Assembly (NCBI RefSeq): GCF_014836425.1
Contig: NZ_JACSQW010000002.1
Coordinates: forward strand, 1-64,000
Reading direction: 5' to 3'
Origin: Limosilactobacillus avistercoris
GTDB lineage: Bacteria; Bacillota; Bacilli; Lactobacillales; Lactobacillaceae
Length of the DNA stretch: 64,000 nt
The notes below the pieces were generated by a model that was not told where the DNA came from, ran no database searches, and saw only the letters and a list, made by a program, of their open reading frames with translations. Positions 56,774-64,000 of the stretch are shown here, piece after piece (positions within the stretch are counted from its first letter, which is position 1; every line of letters starts with the position of its first letter). Position numbers and translations under genes: made by a program.

Positions 56774-57982
56774 GTGAAAGTTAAGCATATTCATAAAATT
56801 CATCTTTCCCAGGTTTGGAAAAACTTTCATTACTGGGATTATTATTTAATGGTGCCCTACTTAGTTCTTTGTATGATCGGCATTGTGATGGTATATTCTT
56901 CCAGTGCGGCAATCGAAATGCAGAACGGCGGATCACCAACTGCGTACCTGATTAAACAAATAATCTATGTCATAATGGGAATTTGTTGTTTGATTTTTGG
57001 TGCTAACTATTCTTTAGAGCATTATCGAACGCCACGCTTTTTACGTGATTCGACATTTGTTATGGTGGGGATGCTTTTATTTGTTCTCGTGTTGAGTCAT
57101 GCTGTGAATGGTGCAAAAGGCTGGATTAATCTTGGAGTTATTAATATTCAGCCGGTTGAAATTTGTAAGGTCTATTTTATTTTGTACTTATCAGATCGGA
57201 TGGCACGAGCACGCTCGCGAAACGCTCACTTTATTAGTTCGGGTGGTGGCCCGTGGCTTGTGGTAGCCCTATGCTTACTCCTGATTGCTCTTCAGCCAGA
57301 TATTGGTGGGATGGCAATTAATATTATGATCGTTGCGGTTCTCTTCTTGGCCTGTGATTTCCGCTGGAGTTTTGGTATTAGTGTTTTACTGTTTATTCCA
57401 ATTATGGGTTACTTGTTAATCGAAAAAGCAGTTGAAAATGGTTTGATTCACGGGTACCGGATGGCACGGTTTGTTGCCTTTTTAAATCCATTTGGGAATG
57501 CTTCCGGTTCAGGAAGCCAGTTAGTTAATTCTTATTACGCTATTAGTAATGGTGGAATTTTTGGTTCTGGTTTAGGTAATAGTGTCCAGAAAATGGGGTA
57601 TCTTCCTGAGCCAAACACTGACTTCATTATGTCGATTACGAGTGAGGAGCTAGGCTTAGTTGGTGTCAGTGTAATTTTGATATTGTTAATGGTAATTATT
57701 TGTCGAATGATCCAGGTGGGCGTTCGTAGTAATTCCATGTATGAAATGCTATTATGTTATGGTTCAGCAACGTTTATTTTAATTGAAACATTTTTTAATA
57801 TTGGTGGGGTCCTCGGTCTATTGCCAATTACCGGTGTGACATTTCCTTTTATTAGTTATGGTGGTTCAAGTATGTTGATCCTGTCATTTACTGTTGGATT
57901 AATCATGAATATTAGTATTCGTCAAAATAAACGTCGAGCATTGCAGAAAAATGTCCGTCAAGGAGGGAAAGTGAGTGTTTAA
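56774..57982 (+). CDS. ftsW: septal peptidoglycan polymerase FtsW
   Basis: A 402-residue SEDS glycosyltransferase with about ten membrane helices. Signature stretches are GIVMVYSSSAAIE near residue 37, NGAKGWINLG near 113 (with the expected QPVE after it), QPDIGGM near 176 and FPFISYGGSSM near 357. FtsW is preferred over RodA because the dcw cluster lacks ftsW and the neighbours (ylbG, rsmD, coaD) match the Bacillus ftsW position. GTG 56774 is used, seven bases after aggtggg. Confidence 0.9.
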   Translation: MKVKHIHKIHLSQVWKNFHYWDYYLMVPYLVLCMIGIVMVYSSSAAIEMQNGGSPTAYLIKQIIYVIMGICCLIFGANYSLEHYRTPRFLRDSTFVMVGMLLFVLVLSHAVNGAKGWINLGVINIQPVEICKVYFILYLSDRMARARSRNAHFISSGGGPWLVVALCLLLIALQPDIGGMAINIMIVAVLFLACDFRWSFGISVLLFIPIMGYLLIEKAVENGLIHGYRMARFVAFLNPFGNASGSGSQLVNSYYAISNGGIFGSGLGNSVQKMGYLPEPNTDFIMSITSEELGLVGVSVILILLMVIICRMIQVGVRSNSMYEMLLCYGSATFILIETFFNIGGVLGLLPITGVTFPFISYGGSSMLILSFTVGLIMNISIRQNKRRALQKNVRQGGKVSV

Positions 57983-58253
57983 TTTAACTAAGCGACGAGC
58001 CTTGATCGTTTACTACAATGGATATCGAGTAATACGAACCCTCCATCACTATGGTCAATTAAGGTATACATCAAAACATTTTCACTATGTGGTTTTGTAT
58101 GTTAACCAGGAGTCTTATGATGACGTGAAGAAAAAAGTTCAACACCTTCGTTCGGTAAAGCGGGTGATTGATTCTGCACGGCCTGATCTTGATCCAACAT
58201 TGACCGATTTAGAACAAACTGGACTATATAAACAACATGATGAGGATGATTAG
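57975..58253 (+). CDS. YlbG family protein (UPF0298)
   Basis: A 92-residue soluble protein matching UPF0298/YlbG: RRALIVYYNGYRVIRTLHHYG near the start and KVQHLRSVKRVIDSARPDL near residue 55. Function unknown. The start is GTG with ggaggg, overlapping ftsW by eight bases. Confidence 0.87.
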   Translation: MFNLTKRRALIVYYNGYRVIRTLHHYGQLRYTSKHFHYVVLYVNQESYDDVKKKVQHLRSVKRVIDSARPDLDPTLTDLEQTGLYKQHDEDD

Positions 58254-58255
58254 AA

Positions 58256-58813
58256 ATGAGAATTGTTGCTGGTGATTTCGGTGGTCGTCGACTAAGTGCT
58301 GTTCCTGGAATGGCAACCCGACCAACAACTGATAAAGTGAAAGAGGCATTGTTCAATATTATTGGTCCTTACTTTAAGGGTGGAATTAGTCTTGACTTAT
58401 ATGGTGGTAGTGGAGGCTTAAGTATCGAAGGAGTCTCACGAGGGATCGAACATGCGGTTTTGGTTGATCGCGCTTATCCAGCAATTAAGACTATTAAGAG
58501 TAACATTGAGGTAACCAAGCACCCTGAAAAGTTTACCGTTTTAAAAATGGATTCACGAAAGGCGCTCACGGTTCTTCAAAAGCAAGGGAAAAAGTTTGAC
58601 TTGATTTACCTTGATCCCCCTTATGCTAAGCAGCAAATTGTTAAGGACATGAATCGAATGGTCGAACTTGACCTTTTGAATGACAATGCGTTAATAGTTG
58701 CTGAAACTAATCAAGAAGCAGATTTGTCAAATGATATTGATTCGTTTAAATTTATTAAAAAACAAAGTTATGGTATTACAGTTTTAAATTTCTATCGATT
58801 TGAAAGAGGGTAA
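58256..58813 (+). CDS. rsmD: 16S rRNA (guanine(966)-N2)-methyltransferase RsmD
   Basis: A 185-residue SAM-dependent methyltransferase. It starts MRIVAGDFGGRRL, carries a SAM loop DLYGGSGGLSIE near residue 47 and the catalytic LDPPYA near 120, typical of RsmD. ATG lies two bases after the ylbG gene. coaD follows, as in most Firmicutes. Confidence 0.95.
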   Translation: MRIVAGDFGGRRLSAVPGMATRPTTDKVKEALFNIIGPYFKGGISLDLYGGSGGLSIEGVSRGIEHAVLVDRAYPAIKTIKSNIEVTKHPEKFTVLKMDSRKALTVLQKQGKKFDLIYLDPPYAKQQIVKDMNRMVELDLLNDNALIVAETNQEADLSNDIDSFKFIKKQSYGITVLNFYRFERG

Positions 58814-58818
58814 ATAAG

Positions 58819-59340
58819 ATGAAAGTTGCAGTATTTCCTGGGACATTTGATCCATTAACATTAGGTCATTTAGATTTAATTAAGCGGGGAAGTGCCCTGT
58901 TTGATCAATTGGCCGTTGCCGTAATGACAAACCAAAATAAGAAACCATTATTTACCGTAGAGGAACGGGTTGAACAAATTAAGGAGGCTGTTTCTGGCTT
59001 AGATAATGTTTCAGTAATTACAACTGATGGGTTGACGGTCGACTTAATGAATAAGATTGGTGCCGATTATTTAATGCGTGGTTTGAGAAATAGCACTGAT
59101 TTTCAATATGAACGAGACATTGCCGCAATGAACAATTTCTTGGATGATCAGTGTGAAACGGTCTTCTTCCTTGCAAAACCAGAATATCAACACCTTTCTA
59201 GTAGTATCTTAAAAGAAGTAACGTCTTCTGGTGGTGACATTTCTGCTTACCTCCCGAAGAATATTAACGAAGCATTAAAGCAACGAATTAAGGAAGAAAA
59301 ATTAAAGCGGGTTAAGGAGCATAATGAAAAAACAAGATAA
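58819..59340 (+). CDS. coaD: phosphopantetheine adenylyltransferase
   Basis: A 173-residue nucleotidyltransferase of coenzyme A synthesis. The motif FPGTFDPLTLGHLDLI (residues 6-21) gives the HxGH-type site, RGLRNSTDFQYE is near 89, and HLSSSILKEV near 130 is the second motif. It overlaps the next gene by 17 bases. Confidence 0.96.
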   Translation: MKVAVFPGTFDPLTLGHLDLIKRGSALFDQLAVAVMTNQNKKPLFTVEERVEQIKEAVSGLDNVSVITTDGLTVDLMNKIGADYLMRGLRNSTDFQYERDIAAMNNFLDDQCETVFFLAKPEYQHLSSSILKEVTSSGGDISAYLPKNINEALKQRIKEEKLKRVKEHNEKTR

Positions 59341-60373
59341 GTTAATTATGCGGCGAATACTGGTTACACTATTTGCCGTTTTATTTATTGGCTGGTTCTT
59401 ATTTTGGCCCCTTAATAAGTATATTGAGAGCCCGGGAACTGCTGATAGTTTACGTTCTTATGTTAAGGTAAAGGGGCATCCTGATAAGCAGAAAGGGAGC
59501 TTTATGATTACCTCCGTTTACCTTCAGCAAGCACGTCCAATAACCTACCTTTGGGCTAAGATAACACCATATACCACAATTGAAAATAAGCAAGATGTTA
59601 CTGGCGGTCAAAATAATGCTACTTTTAATAAGGTTCAAGATTTTTATATGCAAAGTGCGATTAATGAAGCGATCGCGAATGCCTATAAGGCTGCTCACCA
59701 AGAAGTAAGTAAACGCTACTTGGGAATTTATGTTCTTGAAGTTGAAAAAAATTCAAAATTCAAGAATGATATTAAGGTTGGCGACACAATTACAAAGGTG
59801 AATGGTCACCACTTCGATACTGCTCAAGGATTCCAGAAGTACATTGCTAAACGAAAAATTGGTACTCCGTTAACGGTTACCTATCTTCATGATGGGCACC
59901 AGCACACGGTTACTAAACCCTTAGTAAAGATTGCTAGTTCTCGGGCGGGAATCGGGATTGTTTTAACTGATAATGTCAAAGTTCATACTAAGATTCCAGT
60001 TAAGGTAAATCCCGGGCAGCTCGGTGGACCTTCTGGCGGTTTGATGTTTACTTTACAAATATACCAACAATTAACGGGGCAGGATTTACGTCACGGTCGA
60101 AAGATTGCCGGGACAGGAACGATCAACCCAGATGGCTCTGTTGGTGAAATTGGTGGGATTGATAAGAAAGTTATTGCTGCTCACAAAGCTGGTGCAAAAA
60201 TTTTCTTTGCCCCGTATGTTAAACCATCAAAGTTGCTCCTTAAATATGAAGAGCAGCATATGACTAATTACCAAATGGCAAAGAAGACAGCTAAGAAAGC
60301 TGCACCAGGAATGAAAGTTGTTCCAGTATCATCGTTTACTGATGCAGTTAAGTATTTAGAGACACATCCATAA
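59324..60373 (+). CDS. PDZ and Lon-type serine protease (SepM/YlbL family)
   Basis: A 349-residue membrane-anchored protease. One N-terminal helix (about 11-29), a PDZ domain (about 130-200, VGDTITKVNGHHF) and a Lon-like domain with S237 (GGPSGGL) and K281 (GGIDKKV), spaced as in the Lon dyad. Streptococcal SepM trims competence pheromone outside the cell and Bacillus YlbL acts in cell division control after DNA damage; either role is inference here. Its closeness to comEA fits competence loosely. Confidence 0.9.
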   Translation: MKKQDKLIMRRILVTLFAVLFIGWFLFWPLNKYIESPGTADSLRSYVKVKGHPDKQKGSFMITSVYLQQARPITYLWAKITPYTTIENKQDVTGGQNNATFNKVQDFYMQSAINEAIANAYKAAHQEVSKRYLGIYVLEVEKNSKFKNDIKVGDTITKVNGHHFDTAQGFQKYIAKRKIGTPLTVTYLHDGHQHTVTKPLVKIASSRAGIGIVLTDNVKVHTKIPVKVNPGQLGGPSGGLMFTLQIYQQLTGQDLRHGRKIAGTGTINPDGSVGEIGGIDKKVIAAHKAGAKIFFAPYVKPSKLLLKYEEQHMTNYQMAKKTAKKAAPGMKVVPVSSFTDAVKYLETHP

Positions 60374-60377
60374 ATTG

Positions 60378-60425
60378 CGAAAAGCAGAAAAGAGCTTTTG
60401 AATAAGTTCTTTCCTGCTTTTTTAA
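60378..60425 (+). terminator. terminator before comEA
   Basis: Stem aaaagcagaaaagagctt with aagttctttcctgctttt (imperfect), followed by a T run. Confidence 0.8.
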
Positions 60426-60478
60426 TTTATAAAGTGCAAAAGATCATTTTTTGCGTTCTTTATTATTAGGAGGTTATT

Positions 60479-61123
60479 ATGGAACGCTTAGAGGAAATCT
60501 GGCTTAATTATCGAAAGCAAATCATTATTGCAGTAGTTATCCTGGTGGGCATTGTAATCGTTGGCGGAAAGTTTTACCAGCCTCAGCCAAATAAGATTGA
60601 TGATCCCTTTACAACTACCAATAAAAAATCTTCATCGACTCAAAAAGAATCGCCGGTAAGGGGAAAGAAGGCTGTTTGCGTCGATATTAAGGGAGCTGTT
60701 ACTCATCCGGGAGTCTATCGTTTGCCAGGTGGATCACGAGTGAACGAAGCTTTAGCCGCAGCAGGTCGTGAGACATCGGATGCAGATATGAACCAAGTAA
60801 ACTTGGCTAAACAGCTGGTGGATGCTCAGGTTATTTACATTCCGAGAAAGGGGGAGCAGGTCCCACCAACCTTAGCAGGAGGAATGGCTACTGCCGCACC
60901 AGTAAATAATGGTGGGAATAGTGCTAGTCAAGAAATTACCAACCTTAACACAGCGACGAAAGAACAACTCTGTAAAATTACGGGAATCGGTGACAAAAAA
61001 GCAGACCTGATCCTCCAATATCGGCAGGAACACGGTAATTTTAATTCTGTTGATGATTTGAAAAATATTAATGGTTTTGGCGAAAAAACTGTTGCTAAAT
61101 TAAAGCCAATGTTGGCAGTCTAA
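60479..61123 (+). CDS. comEA: competence protein ComEA
   Basis: A 214-residue DNA receptor at the outer membrane face. One N-terminal helix (about 15-33, IIIAVVILVGIVIVGG), an SLBB domain (about 63-120, AVCVDIKGAVTHPGVYRLPGG) and two helix-hairpin-helix motifs (about 155-214, KITGIGDKKADLILQYRQEHG) bind double-stranded DNA. ATG follows taggagg. First of the comE genes, all complete here. Confidence 0.95.
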   Translation: MERLEEIWLNYRKQIIIAVVILVGIVIVGGKFYQPQPNKIDDPFTTTNKKSSSTQKESPVRGKKAVCVDIKGAVTHPGVYRLPGGSRVNEALAAAGRETSDADMNQVNLAKQLVDAQVIYIPRKGEQVPPTLAGGMATAAPVNNGGNSASQEITNLNTATKEQLCKITGIGDKKADLILQYRQEHGNFNSVDDLKNINGFGEKTVAKLKPMLAV

Positions 61124-61186
61124 TTTTTAGTTTGATTTTAATTTTGTTATACTAGTCATCAAAAGTATTTGGAAAGTGTGGATAGA

Positions 61187-61672
61187 ATGAAGAAGAGGAT
61201 TGATTGGGATCAGTATTTTATGATCCAGGCAGCTTTACTGGCATCAAGGAGTACATGTAATCGCTTATCTGTTGGTGCGGTTTTAGTTCGTGACAAACGG
61301 ATAATTGCTGGTGGGTATAATGGTTCCGTTTCTGGTGATACTCACTGCATTGATGATGGTTGCTACTTACGTAATGGTCATTGTGTACGAACAATTCATG
61401 CCGAAATGAATGCGATCTTGCAGTGTGCTAAATTTGGGATCTCTACTGATGGCGCGAGCCTGTATGTTACTGATTTTCCTTGTCTGCAATGCACAAAGAG
61501 TCTCTTACAAGCGGGAATAAAAGAGATTAACTACATTCGTAATTACCATAATGATGAGTATGCTAAGCAACTAATTAAGCTAAAGAATATCCGCCTTAAT
61601 CAAATTAAATTAGACGATAATATCCTTGAACAGGTTGCCCTGGATCAATATATTCATCCAGAGCAAAAGTAA
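61187..61672 (+). CDS. comEB: ComEB, dCMP deaminase family
   Basis: A 161-residue zinc deaminase. Zinc ligands are H and E of TIHAEMNAIL (near residue 70) and the two cysteines of FPCLQCTKS (near 99). It probably deaminates dCMP to dUMP; ComEB of Bacillus is reported not to be needed for uptake of DNA despite its place in the operon. ATG 61187 is used; the frame opens 18 bases upstream at a weaker start. Confidence 0.93.
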   Translation: MKKRIDWDQYFMIQAALLASRSTCNRLSVGAVLVRDKRIIAGGYNGSVSGDTHCIDDGCYLRNGHCVRTIHAEMNAILQCAKFGISTDGASLYVTDFPCLQCTKSLLQAGIKEINYIRNYHNDEYAKQLIKLKNIRLNQIKLDDNILEQVALDQYIHPEQK

Positions 61673-61722
61673 CGATTTATAACCGAATTATTTTTCCGGC
61701 AATTACTGCTGGATTAGTAACG

Positions 61723-63942
61723 GTGATTATCCTTAACCATTATTATTGGTTGTTGCTCCTTCTTTGTTTATGTTTATATCGAATTATTAGCTTGAATGAA
61801 CGGCTAGTAGTGATTGTGACTTGTTTGGTTATAGCACTAATGTCTCTACTGTGTTTTTATGAATTACATAAGGGCACCGTGACGACCGTGGCTCAGCAAA
61901 GGGAGGTAACCGGTAAGGCTTATACGATTTTGCCCGATCAAGTAACGTTCAACACAAACCTAATTAATGCTCGGGCGACGGATTGCCAAACTGGTGAGAG
62001 GGTAAATTTAGTTTACTTTCCGCGAAGTAATCGAGAAGCCCAAAAGATTTGTCAGAACTCGAACGTGATGAAATGGATAATTTCTGGTAATGAGCAACCG
62101 ATTGAACCAGCGACGAATTTTAACCAGTTTGATTCACAATGTTATTATCGTCAGTTTCGTATCTATAACCAGGTAAGGTGTAAAAAACTCCAAATTAAAA
62201 TTGAGCAGCAACCGAATATCCTTCAAAAATGTCATATTTTACGTGCTCGTTTATATCACTATTTTGAATCTTTTCCGCACCCGCTTGCTGGCTATTGTCA
62301 GCAATTAATTCTGGGGATGAAAAATACACAAACTGCGGAGTTAATGCAAAATGTTAAACGGCTGGGACTGTTACATTTGTTCTGTATTTCAGGAATGCAT
62401 GTAGTATTACTAACCGATTGCTTAAGGAAAGCCTTAATCCGATTACATTTTAATCGTGAGGATATTGAATGGATCCTAATTGTTGCACTACCCCTTTACT
62501 TAATTATTGGTGGTGGTTCCGTTAGCTTGGTTCGGGCGGTCATTATGGCTGAAATGGGACTGATTCAACGGATGATGCACCTAAGCTCACTTGATGGTTG
62601 GGCAACCAGTCTTCTTGGTGGGTTAATAGTGGATCCGTGGCTTCTGTTAACTCTTGGTGGACAGTTAAGTTATTTACTGTCATTCGCCTTGCAAGTTATT
62701 CCGGATAATATCCGTGGTTTTCGTCAGTCGTTATTGCTAAATTTAATTAGTTTACCGTCCATTCTGACATTTGTTTATGAAGTGCACCTCTTAACGTTTG
62801 TTTGTAGTTTCCTAATTATCCCTGTCTTTTCAAATTTTATTTTTCCAGCAGTAATTATTAGTGCACTTTTATTTAATTGGTTGCCTTTTTTTCCGTTATT
62901 AATTAATAGTGTCTTGAGAGGATTTGAATGGCTGTTGGGTGAGCTTAGTTGCTGGCCGGGGATGATTAGTTTTGGTAAGCCAACAATTACCGCTACCTGG
63001 CTACTATTTATTGCGACACTCTTTTTGATTGATCATTATCGTGGAAAATCACTATTAATTCTTGGTAGTTTGTATCTGATTGTGTTTATGGGTATCCATA
63101 TCCCACTATCTGGTGAGGTCACCTTTGTAGATATTGGTCAGGGAGATAGTGCAATTATTCGCTATCCAGTTAGTAATCGGGTAGAGATGATTGATACGGG
63201 CGGAAAACTACAGTTCGGTAGGCCGATTGCTCGATCCCGAAGTGATTATGCGACGAGGACCAGTGTTAATTATTTGAAAAGCTGCGGGATTAGTAAGATT
63301 GATACAATTTACCTTAGTCACCATGATGTAGACCATATTGGTTACCTGACAACGATTTTGCGGAACTTTAAGGTTCAAAAAGTTGTGGTAGCAAGTGGAA
63401 TGGAGCGTCAACGAGCTTTGCTTAAACTGTTTTCCCCGGACTGCTTGCAGGTTCCCCAGATAATTTCGGTAAAAAATGGTGATATGATTCCAAAGTCAAA
63501 GCTCTATGTTCTTCATCCCTTTAATAAGGGAGAAGGAAAGAATGAAGATTCGATGGTTTTAGCTGGAACTTTTGGTCGATTAAAGTTTATGTTTATGGGG
63601 GATCTTGATCGTCAGGGTGAACGAGAAATAATTCGTAATTACCCTAATCTACAAGTAGATATTTTAAAATTAGGTCATCATGGTAGTAAAACGTCAAGTG
63701 ATCCCCAATTTATAAAACGAATAGCACCAAAGATAGGGATTATTTCTGCTGGTCGCCAAAATCGTTATGGTCACCCCAACCAGGAGACGTTAACCACTTT
63801 ACGCGAAAATGATATTAAGGCGATTTCGACTCAGCAATACGGAATGATTCGGTATCGTTATTTTAAGATTAACGGTCATTGGCAGACAAAGTTAAAAGGA
63901 GATGAATACAGGTGGATGTTACCACACTTAAACAACAAATAA
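61723..63942 (+). CDS. comEC: DNA uptake channel ComEC/Rec2
   Basis: A 739-residue polytopic protein. It has an OB-like region, the competence domain with HLFCISGMHVVLL near residue 222 and several helices, and a C-terminal metallo-beta-lactamase-like domain (VDIGQGDSAIIRY near 468, LSHHDVDHIGY near 526). It carries single-stranded DNA across the membrane. GTG 61723 is the first standard start in this frame, but the reading frame and its hydrophobic character continue upstream to the comEB stop without a standard start, so the true start may be earlier and unusual. Confidence 0.92.
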   Translation: MIILNHYYWLLLLLCLCLYRIISLNERLVVIVTCLVIALMSLLCFYELHKGTVTTVAQQREVTGKAYTILPDQVTFNTNLINARATDCQTGERVNLVYFPRSNREAQKICQNSNVMKWIISGNEQPIEPATNFNQFDSQCYYRQFRIYNQVRCKKLQIKIEQQPNILQKCHILRARLYHYFESFPHPLAGYCQQLILGMKNTQTAELMQNVKRLGLLHLFCISGMHVVLLTDCLRKALIRLHFNREDIEWILIVALPLYLIIGGGSVSLVRAVIMAEMGLIQRMMHLSSLDGWATSLLGGLIVDPWLLLTLGGQLSYLLSFALQVIPDNIRGFRQSLLLNLISLPSILTFVYEVHLLTFVCSFLIIPVFSNFIFPAVIISALLFNWLPFFPLLINSVLRGFEWLLGELSCWPGMISFGKPTITATWLLFIATLFLIDHYRGKSLLILGSLYLIVFMGIHIPLSGEVTFVDIGQGDSAIIRYPVSNRVEMIDTGGKLQFGRPIARSRSDYATRTSVNYLKSCGISKIDTIYLSHHDVDHIGYLTTILRNFKVQKVVVASGMERQRALLKLFSPDCLQVPQIISVKNGDMIPKSKLYVLHPFNKGEGKNEDSMVLAGTFGRLKFMFMGDLDRQGEREIIRNYPNLQVDILKLGHHGSKTSSDPQFIKRIAPKIGIISAGRQNRYGHPNQETLTTLRENDIKAISTQQYGMIRYRYFKINGHWQTKLKGDEYRWMLPHLNNK

Positions 63943-64000
63943 CGAGTAAGACACCTGCGATGGTTTATCTTGCATTAGGAACACAGCAAGTGCTTTTACA
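63912..64000 (+). CDS. holA: DNA polymerase III delta subunit, 5' fragment
   Basis: The first 29 codons only, cut by the window end. GTG with aaaggaga upstream; the translation contains TLKQQITSKTPAMVYLALG, which matches the start of HolA, the clamp-loader delta subunit, in its usual place after comEC. It overlaps comEC by 31 bases. Confidence 0.8.
   Translation, partial: MDVTTLKQQITSKTPAMVYLALGTQQVLL

Overview
The window looks like chromosomal DNA of a heterofermentative lactobacillus, most likely Limosilactobacillus (L. reuteri/fermentum/oris type). This is inferred from low-to-moderate GC, the Bacillales/Lactobacillales gene order (spx-mecA-coiA, relQ-nadK-rluD, the dcw cluster, sepF-ylmG-ylmH-divIVA-ileS, comEA-comEB-comEC-holA), a complete pyruvate dehydrogenase operon, and small families typical of lactobacilli (DUF1831, DUF3397, DUF3290, DUF4044). 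The species name is not proven by anything visible here. Almost everything is core housekeeping. I see no prophage, CRISPR array, toxin-antitoxin pair or defence island. The only mobile element is one degraded IS3-family copy.

Layout. 1-862: ten tRNA genes, with the Glu-fMet-Asp trio present twice as identical copies, ending in a terminator. 931-8658: stress and competence block: an HmoB/TRAP-like protein, Spx, its adaptor MecA, CoiA, a C69 dipeptidase, the Spx adaptor SpxH/YjbH, alarmone synthetase RelQ, NAD kinase and a pseudouridine synthase. 8670-10204: IS3-family element with a broken orfA. 10247-15258: lactonase, rRNA and tRNA methyltransferases and FtsK. A promoter followed by a two-hairpin, terminator-ended transcript lies just before trmL and is the best candidate for something undescribed.

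15362-29625: division and cell wall cluster (DUF4044, DUF3397, mraZ, rsmH, ftsL, pbp2B, mraY, murD, murG, divIB, ftsA, ftsZ, sepF, ylmG, ylmH, divIVA). 29652-32722: T-box-controlled ileS. 32811-38804: cold-shock protein, Nudix hydrolase, a small membrane protein, mtnN, cysteine desulfurase, DUF1831, mnmA, a histidine phosphatase and a TPR protein; mtnN-nifS-DUF1831-mnmA reads as a sulfur-recycling and tRNA-thiolation module. 38828-42353: recD2 and prs. 42504-42929: an Spx paralogue that has lost both redox cysteines.

43198-48325: LysM/NlpC-P60 wall hydrolase, DUF3290-DUF421 membrane pair, lipid kinase, RNA polymerase epsilon subunit, an unknown anchored protein and peptide deformylase. 48507-53514: pdhABCD behind a promoter whose -35 overlaps a catabolite-responsive element. 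53634-64000: UPF0223, an IMPase-family phosphatase, typA, ftsW, ylbG, rsmD, coaD, a SepM/YlbL-like PDZ-Lon protease, comEA, comEB, comEC and the first codons of holA, cut by the window end.

Starts were placed by ribosome-binding site and family N-terminus, so several coordinates are shorter than the longest open frame.
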